A stretch of DNA of 64,000 nucleotides, taken from the NCBI GenBank assembly GCA_035582835.1, contig JAYKAV010003266.1, positions 5,009,433-5,073,432 of the forward strand. Reading direction: 5' to 3'. The position numbers were made by a program, and so were the translations under genes. Below are positions 49,150-60,200 of this stretch, piece after piece. Positions within the stretch are counted from its first letter, which is position 1, and the number at the start of each line of letters is the position of its first letter. Source of the stretch: Phoebastria nigripes. Lineage: Eukaryota > Chordata > Aves > Procellariiformes > Diomedeidae. Below the pieces are notes generated by a model. That model was not told where the DNA came from. It searched no databases and worked only from the letters and a program-made list of their open reading frames with translations.

Positions 49150-51100
49150 CCCAACCTCCAGCCGTGTGGGCACTGCAGAGCCCTGGATTGCCCCACATCG
49201 GCACTGGGCCCGTGGGCATGAGGGGTGGCTGGGCTGTGCATCGCCTGGAGGGGGGTAATTGCATAAAGGTGACTCTTTTGTAGATGGTTTGTTCCCAAAA
49301 AGTGGCTTTTTTTTAATGAGGAAAACAAAAAATCCATTCTTTTTACATTATCGATGGAGTAATGTTGGCACACAAGTACTTGAAGAGCACCTGAAGGTGG
49401 GCTGCAGCGATCCTGGGCCCAAGGCTGGCTGCCATTTCCCCTTGGAGAGGAAACGTTGCCCATTTTCCCTGTATGTTCCCTTATAAAAAAGGGTTTTCTG
49501 TTGAGCAGATCCCATGTTACCTGACTGGGGAGTGAGAAGCTGCAGAAGAAGCAGAAGCCCTTCTCTGCTTTCAGGTCCCCTTTGGCTTAATGAGTATGCT
49601 GGATGACGTGATGTCTCCTACCCTGTGCCAGCATCTCTGATAACTTTGTAAGTCTGAAGAGCTTGATTGAGCATCCATGAGTCTCATCAGTCTGGTTTGC
49701 AGGTGTATCTACTTGTTTTAATCAACCTAGATGCACTTCTTGTTTAAAAAATGCTGTGACATGGCTGCAATATTTCCTGTGTGTACCCTTGTTTTGTTTC
49801 TCACAGCTGAGAAGTACAATGCCTTANGGGCGTCAGCCCTCGATGCAGCAGGTTGCTCCTTTATGGCTCCAGGTCTGCACAAAGCCGGCAAACCTCGCTG
49901 TCCTCGCTCACAGTGGCAGCCTGGTACCCAAGGCGAAGAGTCATCTTCCCCAAACCCTCTATATTTCAAGTGTTTTTCTAGCATTGTGATGGCCCAGAGC
50001 AAGCGATAGTGCATGGTGGAGTTCACAGGTCCTTAGTTCTTAATGCTCTTAACACATCACTGAATCAAGACATAAACTCATTTGAGGCTGTTTGAAGATG
50101 ATAATTCTGGACTAGGCTTAATTGGCCATCTCGAAGNAGCCAAGGCACAAGTGGTACGTTTTGCGTATGTCAGCCTTTCTCTCCAACAGCTAAGCTGATT
50201 TTCAGGTGATGCAGCAATGATCTGCTGGATTGTTTATCTGGTCTGCTGGGATTTACAAATCTCAGGATCAGAAGAGTGGGATTTAGATCAAGAACTGGTA
50301 AACTCGAACTTTCCACTTTAAATCTGCCCCCCCCTCCCCTTTTTTTTTTCCTGTTTTGCTGGGGCCTGCAAGCGGCCCTGCTCTGTGTCACATTTCTGGT
50401 TTTCCACATGGCAATGATGGCACTTCCCATTGCAAGGTATTTAGTGATACACTAATAAAAAGTTCTATACGTTCTATACGCTTCTATAGCATGACTGCTT
50501 CCAAATTTCTATCCTGTATCCTTGAAAACACCCACTGGAAACCTTGTCTGAGCACCTTCTGGTCAGAGGACTGGAAAGATAAGGATGTGAGAGAGTGCTA
50601 GAGTTTTAATGGAGGTTTTGAAGCATTGCATACTTCAGGAACTATTTAAAAATTCATAAACATTTACATCTACAAAGAGAGAAGAGGGATTAAAACATGT
50701 AGGTGTGACATGTTACTGCTTCAAGTTTGCTCATTAATGTTTAGATCCATCCAGAGGAATGAAACTCTGAAGCATTAAGTGATGCTCTTAACGCTGAGAG
50801 CACGGACTTCTTTATAGTAAGAATCTCTTAACCTATTTTAGGTGACAGTGGACTGATGAGGCTTCAAAGTCTACGTTAGCTGGAGGAAAGAAATCTCCAG
50901 GGAGCCAAATTGTTGATGTACTTGCATACCAGTGAGTTAGTGGCTGAGTATATTGAAGCTATTGTAGGCCTGCCCAAAATATGACATAAATAGAAACTGT
51001 GCCCTGATCATCAAGGTCTGAGCCTGCTGTTCTGGCTTTATTAGGTAGCAGGCTCTGGTCTTCGCAGTCTCCCTGCAAAGCTTCTACCAAGTGACCTCCG
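49150..51100. other. Non-coding interval
   Basis: AT-richer DNA without a recognisable gene. Stray AATAAA at 50455-50460. Nothing else is supported. Confidence 0.6.
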
Positions 51101-51111
51101 TGTCGTTGTCC

Positions 51112-51275
51112 CCCGTGCTCCATCTGGCTGTGGCTGCTGGTCACATGAAGATGACAGAGGACAAACTCATCTCCAAAATTCACCTGGTCGTCAGCTTCCT
51201 GGTGTCCTTGCTGAAGAAGAACTGGAAGAACANGCGTGCTGTGTATATCTAGAGCACCGTGGGGAAGCCCTGGCA
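51112..51275 (+). pseudogene. RPL10A: Decayed fragment of ribosomal protein L10a (uL1)
   Basis: The + strand frame from 51121 translates as [16 protein letters not shown] and goes on to [12 protein letters not shown], close to the C-terminal part of RPL10A. A TAG at 51250-51252 interrupts the frame just before a stretch matching the terminal STMGKP motif (here STVGKP), and several conserved residues are changed. Only about the last 50 residues are visible; similarity fades abruptly before 51112. AATAAA at 51295-51300 follows, but no poly(A) tail is seen. In human the working RPL10A gene lies directly after FANCE, so this may be an exon relic of that gene or a truncated retrocopy. It cannot encode a working protein. 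Confidence 0.8.
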
Positions 51276-51299
51276 TCTCTGTGGACTGGGCAGCAATAA

Positions 51300-54200
51300 A
51301 TGGTTTGAAATCTCCTGGCCGTGGTGTGTGTCTCCTCCCTGATGGATGTTTGGTTTTGTAACTGCTTACTGGTTTCTTTAGGCAACGGTCTCATTTTGAC
51401 AGGCTGTTCTTGGCTGCTANGTGCCGTATGCAGCTTGCACTTCCAACTCATCTGGAGATACCGGGAGCTGTGTTTTGGGCCAGCCTACGTGGTTTTTGCA
51501 AGAAACAGTAGTCAAGCAGGGATCGGCTTTGCAAACTGCAAGGGGGGTTTCTGTTCTGCTGGGAAGCATTACGCTGGCTTGTGGAAAGAGACTTCTTAGC
51601 CCTGTTTTTGCTCTTGGCTGCAGCTTATCATATACCATGGATTCCTCTGGGGTGTACGTGCAAGATAACAGTCATGTTAGGAGAATTGGAAGCAAACCCT
51701 GGAGACACTAGACATGCTGGTGGAAGACTGCTTGTTTATGTGGTGGTTGGTAGCACCCACACGGAAAACTTTACTTTTGACTCCTCTTGACCCTCTCAAG
51801 GACTTTAAAATCCAGCCTGAACAGTGCAAAGAGGTGGGCGCAGCATGAAACATCAGTCAGGTTTTATAGTTCAGCAGAACCTTATTCAGGAGTGGAGGGA
51901 GAGCCAGGGCTGGGTTTGTCCTTGTCCTGATTTATTAGCAGTGTTGGTGAAGGGAAAGGTCTGAAGCTTTGTCTTAGATGTTTCCCAGGCTGTATGTAGA
52001 AGGCAGTGTATAATTTTCAGCCAATTTACTTGGGATGTTTGACAGTAGTTCCTTATCTGCTTCCTCTTCTGTTTGTAGAGATTTATCTCCTTCACGGTAC
52101 GGAGGGGAATTCCCTTTTTGGCCTAATAGTTTTTTGTTTAGTTTTGTTTTTTTAAAGGAAATTAATATTATGCAATTGCATGGGTTGTCTGTCCATTCTG
52201 CTGCCTCCTTATGCTCCCATGGTGATTTTTGAACCAGTTTCATGACAAGATGATCTCTCCACTCCCCAGGTGGCATCTTGATGCCATGATCAGACAGCAG
52301 AGATCCTCCTTCAGGTGGGCAGAGGCGTGCAAACGCTACATCCATGGATGTTAAACGCCAGACATGAGAGCCACACAGGAGTCAGACCACCTTGGTCCAT
52401 GCAACACCGTGTTGGAAAGGGCTCAAACTCAGCTGCTTTCCTGAAAATGGTCTGTATCCATCCCCTGAGGGGCTGCCCCTTTCCAAGCAGGAGCTGCAGG
52501 CATGTCCTGTCCACAGGTAGTTGCTGTATCCCCTCCTGCAGCAATGCTGGGAGCTGATAGTCACCTTGCTTCTCCCTGGAGGTAACTGTGTTTCAGTGAC
52601 AACCTGTTAATCACATGCATGTAATCCCCAATATGCTGATGCAGTTTTGCATCGAAATCTGGTGGCTGTGACACTGAGATATGAGGCTGAACTGCTCAGG
52701 GGAAGGCTCAGCAGTCTTCTTTTTTCAACCTGGAATTTAAAACTGAACCAAAAGAAGCAAAAACCCTCTTTCTCGNCTGTTTTTTTGCCAACAACCTTTT
52801 AATCATAATAAGAGAATCGTGTTCTCCCTTGGGTAGTCTGGTGGCTGCCAGGTCCCTGTCAGCTGGGGAGATCAGGGCCACACGAAGATGAATTTGCTGG
52901 AGGTTTGGGGTGTTGCTTTATGCTTGGGCCCCCTGCACAGACTTATTAAATCACGTTTGCCGCATCAGCAGTAGCAGCCGGTGTCAGTCTGAGCAGCTTT
53001 CCTCTGAGAAGTGGATAATCCAGATGACCACGGTCTCTGCAATCTGAGCTGCAAGTTCAGCTCAGCTTCAGGAGAAGCCCTGGGAAGATGCCGTCGCAGT
53101 AGGCTGCCCTGTCGCCGGTGGGACCTCGCTAGAAGGAGACNCGAGGGGCAAAGCCAGAGCCTGCAGCAGCTTGCTGCCGCTCACCTCTCTGGGCTGGACA
53201 TCTCCCAGCAGGGTCTTGTTCATCCCTGCTGAACAGGTCTGTGCATGGGGAGCTGGGCTGCTTTTGCTTGTTTGAGGCCCTACGATACCTAGATTGTAAT
53301 CACGATGCTCCCAGGTTAAAAATAAGAATACATAAAAATCCCTGGGTGCTTTTAGGAAATGCTTTTAGAGGCTCTTTGAATGGGATGGTTTGCAAAGAGA
53401 GGCATTGCCTCTTATTGAACCCCTCAGCACGTGTGTGTGGGAGGGAACAGAGGAGGTTTTGAGCAGAAAAGCGCTATTCTGGTGTGGGGAACCAACGTGA
53501 CGGTGTCCTTAGGTCTGTGTCCTCCATGGAGCAACTTGCTGCAGCTGGGGACCTGCCAGGACACTAGAGCAGAGGCTATGGAGCCTGATCTGCTGCCTGC
53601 CNGGTGCAAGGCTGCTGCTCTCAGGGAGGAAGCAGGGTCTCTGTGGGGACGGGGCCAGCAGGACCAGGCTGTGTTGATGGCAAGGCACTGGTGTATGCAA
53701 AGGTGTCCGTTCTCCATCTCCTGAGCTTGCCAGCCTCTGCTGCTGCACTGCCCGTCCTCGGAGGCAGCTGGTTTTGTATCCTCTGTCTGCTCAGCATCAT
53801 GCTGTGAGGGTGCTTTTACTTTCATGCCCTGCTACAGGAGCCTTGGCTGCAGGCTCTGTCAAGGAGAGACCTTGTGCTTGGCTAGGAAGAGCACTCAACA
53901 ATAAAATATATAGTTTAGACCCATGTGCCCAAGCAGACCCTCATGTAATGTGGGCAGGGGGAGGTCCTCAAGGAGGGGAATGGCATTGCAGCGATCGGGT
54001 GCAATTGGCTCCATCGGCTGAGTCTCAGCCCAAAGGAAGGGTCTTCTCCTCTGCTCAAGTCTCCTTTTTCTGAAACAATGGGGTGCCCAGACGTGAATTA
54101 GCCCAGTGATGGGACTGGCGGTGCTAATGCAAACCTGACTTCATGCCTGGAGAATTCATCTGTGTTTCGAGATACCAGCCAGACNGCAAATTTGCTGAGC

Positions 54201-55400
54201 AGCTGGGAAAGCACTGGGGCTAAGGAGCAGGGGGGAAGCTCTGCTGCTCAGGTTATCACTGCTGCACAGCACCCAGGGCTCAGCAGCCTCCGGACAGACA
54301 TGCATGGATGTACCCACCTGCGGGATGGATCCAGCCCTGCCATCGCAAGCCCTGAGCATCCTGCTCACTCTGGGAAGTGTGTCTCAGCAAATCCTTCTCT
54401 GAAAAGAAGTACAAGTGGTCAGCCCTTGCGCTTGGAAACTCTTGGAGATGGATGGCAAACGGAGGGATGGGGAAGAGAGGAAATCCTGGGGAAGATATTT
54501 TAAGCAAAGGCAGAGGATAGATAAGAATATAAGGCAGAGGGTGACAGTGCCAGTCTGCCTTTCAGCATGTCCGGTGTCTTCCTGGTGCTGGTGGTGTGAA
54601 CTTAGGATGTGTTAATTGTCATTAATTGGTGCTAATCATGCATACCACAGCTTGTGTTGCTAGGTATGTTTGTTACAGGAAAGACAGCATGGGAATTTGG
54701 GGCTATTCTTCCCCTAAGATGACTATGATTTCTCAGCAGCTCTGGTTTTGGGCTATGTCCGAGCAGGAGGTGTTTGCCCCAAGAGGGGAAAACCCACCCC
54801 TGAAGCTTCAAGGACATTTGAAATCCTGACCTGGGGGGGGATCATTGTTGATGGCCATTTCCAAAGCCTCATCCCACTGTGGCACAGCACAGCTCCTGCT
54901 TCAAAGCTGCAAATGGGCTCTCCCTGGCTGCTCCCTGGACCTGGAGCCGCATCCTGCGCTCTGGNCAGATGGGCATGAGGCTGGGCCAGCCCTGCCCCAG
55001 GGCTGGGAGATGCCGTTTGCTGGCTGACCTCTGAGGGCTTATGAGATTTGCAGANCCCAAGGACCTGCCTTGTTCCTCGTGGTACATCAGGGTCCCTGGG
55101 CATGGGGGGGCTAACAGCGGCTGCCTGCCTGCAGCCTGCTCNTCTGTAGCGCTGAGCATTGAGTCTGACTCCATATAAGCTCATTAGGGAAAGAAAGCGG
55201 CTTTAGAGGATGTGACAGATTTGAGCAAAGGAGTCGGGCAGGGGAAGGGGCAGTGGGGGTGATGGCTGTTAAGAGGGGCAGGAGGGATGGGGGGTCCTGG
55301 GCAGAGTGGCTTCCCTGCATCATCAAATACGATGCNACAGGGGCTTCTTGTCAGCCATCCTGGCTTAGCCTCGTGCTGTGCCCCCCATGAAGGCATGGGG
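51300..55400. other. Non-coding interval
   Basis: No recognisable gene, RNA or mobile element. Scattered single N bases only. Confidence 0.55.
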
Positions 55401-55559
55401 GGATCCCCCATCTCCTTGGACATCCTGAGTGCCACCACCCTGTCCTGAGCTTCCTACCAGGGAGATGCTGAGACTCAGGTCTGCTCTGCTCTGCAGACAC
55501 CACGCANGGAGGGAGCAGCCGCGGTCTCTTCCAGCTCTGGGTAACAGCTGTCACCTCCA

Positions 55560-55960
55560 AAGAGCGGGTGCAGGATCCGACCCTGCACCGAAAGCAGAGG
55601 TCGCCTGGCCACCTGCAAACCGCTCAGCCCGCCCCGGTCCCGTGCAGGGAGCTCCGAGCCGCTCTCGTGCATGTCCTTTAAAGGCCTTCTCGCATTGAGC
55701 TCTTCCCTGGCAGCTCCATCTGCCGCAGATGCGGTCGCTCTCCCCTCCGGGGAGACTCTCCTGCCGGCAGCTTGCGCTGCGTGGGGCCCCGGCACCCCCC
55801 GACCCACCGTCTGCCGGCTGCGCCGCATCCCCTGACCCCCCTCCCGGGTCTGCCGGGGACCCGACAGCTCCGAGTGCCGGGTCCGAGCTGGTTGGCCCCA
55901 GCATCTGCCTTCAGCTGCTTGAGACAAGTTCAGGCAGGTAACGACCCAGGGAGCGTTTGG
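55560..55960 (+). promoter_or_regulatory. GC-rich island; candidate alternative first exon of the IRAG-like gene
   Basis: CpG-enriched block. An ATG at 55729 opens a frame of 69 codons that reaches a donor (CAGGCAG|GTAACG at 55938) in phase 2. That is the phase needed to join the exon at 58277, so this could be an alternative first exon to the one at 57236. Composition is Pro/Ser/Ala-rich and unremarkable, so the coding claim is weak; promoter activity is more likely. Confidence 0.3.
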
Positions 55961-57235
55961 TAAAGTCGCCGAGCCGAGGGAAAGTGCTTGGTCTGGCTTC
56001 CCGGGGGGTTATTTCTGCCACGCTGGGCAAACAAGCTGCGTGCCTCCATATTTCCATCCATAAAACAAAGATAAGGAGCGAGTGTCTGTAAGGCTGGCTG
56101 AGCTGTAGTAAATCAGCAGGCTGCAGGGTTTGCCATGGCTGTTAGAGCGAGTGCTTTGCAGCAGGGACCAGCCCTTGGGAAAACTCTGATGCTCACTGAT
56201 GTGATGAGTTTGGCTGATCCCTGGTGGCTGGGGGCTCCCAGGCCCCTTGGCAGATGTGTCGGGGACAATTTCCAGTGTATAGGCATGAAATGGGCTTGTT
56301 TTGACAGATGCCAAGTGCTGCTTGCTTTTACACCTCCGTTAGGGCTGAGCAGGCTCCAGGAAACGGGTGATGGCCCCACTCGGCATGGGGGCGAGATGGG
56401 TGATGGCCCCGCTCGGTGCTGGGGCAACTGAGCTTGGCCAAGGCTTTGCACAGGCACGTGGGGCTTCAACTAGTTCCTGCTCTCTGTCCCCTTAAATCTC
56501 TGCTGCATTTCGTGTCCTGGCCAAAAAAAAAAAANAAAAATCTCCTTTTGCCCCACATCCGCATGTCTGTGGGCACAGCTCCCGAGGAGACGTGTCCTGC
56601 AGGAGAGCCCCTTCTGCACAGTGACTTTACCCTGGGCTGGGAGAGGGACTCTGTGGATTTTCTGCCGGCTTTCTCTGATTATTAAACATTGCAAAACAGC
56701 CTCAATGAGATGTTCAAGCTCCCTTGGACTCAGGAATCTCTTATATTTGTCTATCTGGGAGCTGGCCTNGCAGGGGGATGCTTGGGGATCGGACTTTCCC
56801 CTGCCTGGGGTACAGCGGGTTGCTCCTGCTCTGCACCAGGTGCTCGCACCGGTAGGTGGGTGCAAACTTATCTTCCCCCATGGAGACAAACCCATGTTTT
56901 AAGCCCCAAGCGAGGATCACCCCGTGGGAGGGTAATGGGGGTGGCAAGTGGGAAAGTCCACCCTCAGCGCTGCACAGAAATGGGCTTGTAATAAATTCCT
57001 CGTTCGCCTCGCTCCGTGCCCGCCCCAATCCCAGCAGCATCCTCCTGAATTGCAGCGGGCCTCCCCACCTCTTTTCCCACAGATGCCTCCACGCTAAGCA
57101 GAGGAGCTTGGAGCTACTGCTGGGTGAGAAAATGCTTTAAAAATATAACATTTAGAGGCGTTCTCCCATCTGCGCGCAGCTAATATGTGTCTCTCATGAT
57201 AGGTGTGCTGGTCCTGGAGCCTCCGCGCTTTGCAA

Positions 57236-60200
57236 ATGAAGCCGCTCGCAGGGACCTCGCTGGGAGAGGGGGAAGAGGAGGCGCAGGGACTCGCCCAGGG
57301 GCACCGACGGCGGCAGCGGCAGAGGACAAGCTGCCGACCCAGCCCCTCGCCTCGGAGGTATGTGCATGAAGGGCTCGCCCCACGGCTCTCCAGGTGAGGA
57401 TGGGACAGGGATGGCAGTACCAGGCAAGGGGGGGGACGCTGGCTGAAACATCACCCCGCTCCAAGGCACCGAGCATCATTTTGGCACAGTGGCCCCTTCT
57501 CCTGCAGCCACTGCTCCCCGGGGAACGACCCCCAGGCTTGCGGGGAGGTGAGGGAAAAGCCCTGCTGTAGCCCTTTTCAGAGCCAGGAGCAAAGTTTGGG
57601 GGTTCAGACCCTTTCCCAGTTGGGTGCTGGGCTCCAGCACGAGGCCACAGAGGGCTGTTTGCACGGCAGCCCCCATATCTCCATGCACAGGTGACCTGCC
57701 ATCCCTAGTGTGCTCCAGCATCCCCAGCCCCAATGAGCAGGGATGCTACAGAGCTGCCAGACTTCCTTGCACCTAGGACAGGGTTTTGGGGTGGTGAGGC
57801 CATCCCGGTGCACTTTTGGGGGGGCAAGAGCATGTGCCAAGGCCTGCTGTCTCTGTGGCGGTGACATGAGATGGTGCCCAGGCTCTGCCGGCAGCTGGGT
57901 TTGTTGTGGTGCCTGCGAAGAGGCCGGCTCACAGCGAGGTCCGCTTGGCAGCCAGGGCAAAAAAAAAAAAAAATGTGCTGAGAAGAAGCACGGCCGTGGG
58001 CCGGTGACTCATTGCTGGCTGGAAACGGCCTCGGCGGGCTCCTCGGTGGCGGCTCTGCGGCGGCCGCGGAAGCGGAGGGGGCTGCTGCACCCGTGCCAGG
58101 GAGAGCAGGGACAGGGACGGGGACGGAGCGAGCTGCAGAAGATGCTCGGAAAGGACCCAGGTCCAGAGCAGCATCCCATCGAGGGGTGCCGTGGCGGCTG
58201 GGGGAGGGCAGAGGGCGTGGGATGCTGCCTCTGCTGCCAGAGTTTCTTTGGGGTTTACCCAGGCTTCTCTCCACAGGGAGCAGCAGGCAGAGCTGGCCGG
58301 GCTCCCTGTGTCTCCGGATGAAGGTAAGGGCAGCCCAGGGTGAGGATGGGGGGAAAGGGGTGGGTTTTGCACCCTCCCTTCCTGAGCAGCGTTGCATGGA
58401 TCCAGCAGGAGGGTGTCCCCTGGCCTGGCAGCACCTGCCTGCAACCCCACACCCCTTCCAGTCCTGGGATCCCAACCCTGTCTCCTGGATCTGCCTTGCC
58501 AGCTGTAACCCACCCTCTGCACCAGATCCCTTGCCCTCCTCCCCCTACCCTGGCCCAGCCTAGCTGCAGCTTCCTTAACCCCGCAGGAGTATTTTGGGGG
58601 GCACCTGCTAGCCCGTGCCCCCTGGGAGCCTGCAGGCTGCAGAAATGCCAGCGGTGTTTTCGGGGATCTCCCTTGAAGTGGTGTCAGGCTGGGGAGGGGA
58701 CGCTGCTGCCCAGCTCCCACCACCCTTTCTGTCCTCAGGGAGGATGAGCAGTCCCCAGGGGCACCCAGATGGGGTTTTGGCCAGGAGCGAGCAGAGCGTG
58801 GAGCGTGTCGGCAAGGTGAGAGGGAGGGGAGGGCGACAGGTTGGGGGGCCCCTTCCCTCCCTGGCCCTGTGGGCTTGGCTGGACCCCCAGCCTCTCGGTG
58901 CTGCTCTTTTCAGGATGCCGTCCAGCATCAGGGAGGGGTTTGCTCTGACAGCACCCTTGTGCCCCCCCAGGTGCCAGGCACGGACAGGCAGGAGCTGGCT
59001 GTGCGCACTGGGGACAGTGATGGGACCGAGGAAGGTGGGTGAATCCCCATCCCACATCCCAGCTGGGTACCTTAGGGGAAGGCTTGAAGTAGCTGGGGAC
59101 AAGTGTGGGAACAGCGTGGCCTGATGAGGGTCATCTCCCTTGGTGGGGACATGGGGAAGCGGGGACTGGCCTGGGGGGACCTGAAACCCCGCTGATGCTG
59201 GGGGAAGGATTGGAATGGTCCCACACCACAGGCACCTGCTCCCTGCCGGGACAGGAGGGCAGAGGGAGGAGGAAAGGGCAAGGAAAAGCCTTCACATGTG
59301 GTCACTCCCCTGGCGTTACTGCCTCCCTGCAGATGCAGAAACTCCGGAGGAGCCGCTGCTGAGTTTCCCCAGCGAGCTCTCAGTGCTGGAGAGACTAGGC
59401 TTGCACAGGTAAGACCANTGAGCACCTGCGTCCCTCTGGGGTCTACTGGACAGGGAGGTCCCAGGGCACCGTGTTGTCCAGGGATTGAACTTTCTTCCTT
59501 TTCCACTGCACAAGAGCTGCTCTCCAGGCGAGGGGCACTTGGGTCCCCACTTCTGGTGGTGGTTGGCACCCCTGGCACCTCTGGGAACAGACCAAGGGCA
59601 TTTTCAGCTTGCAGTCCCCATGGTGCCTCCATCCCTGACAGCACTTCTCTTTCTGCAGGGTGGCTTTGACAGAGCAGGACGTGGAGGTGAGAGCTGCNGG
59701 GGGCTGCGGGTGGGTTGGGGAAGGGGGCCAGAGGGACCGACACCTTGCTGGCTCACAGTCCCAGGGCTGTGCCCTGCTCCTGGCCACCCTCCAGGCACCG
59801 CAGTCCCCTGGCAGCCGCCTTACAAATCCCTTTCCCAGTGATGCTGTTGGCATTCAGAGGCAGCTGCATTTCCATGGCAAGATGAGCCCGTCCTCTGCGC
59901 GCCCGGCAATCCCACAAAGTGCTCTGCAGCTCACTGAGAGTGCCCTTAGCCGGGGAGGCGGTGGAAGCTGTGCTAATAAAAATAATTTTCCTGCGAGTGC
60001 CAGGGCTGAGTCAGGCTCCGCTGTCAGCTGGGACCTGCAGCAAGGGCTGGCGTCTGCCCGGCGCGTGCTCTTGCCAGGACGGCTTGGGATTTCCATGCGT
60101 TATCAACTGCCTGGGGGACGTGTCTCGGCCAGGCTGGCATCTCGTAGGGACTATCCCCAGTGTGCAGCAGCCTAACGGGTGCTGGGGCAAGGCAAGCGCT

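Noticed and set aside
50959..51276. Minus-strand 105-codon frame over the RPL10A fragment
   Set aside because: The similarity to RPL10A is on the + strand; the minus frame is its shadow.
57975..58155. Open frame with basic residues (ALRRPRKRRG) before the second IRAG-like exon
   Set aside because: No acceptable donor follows (GTCCAG), and including it is not needed to keep frame.
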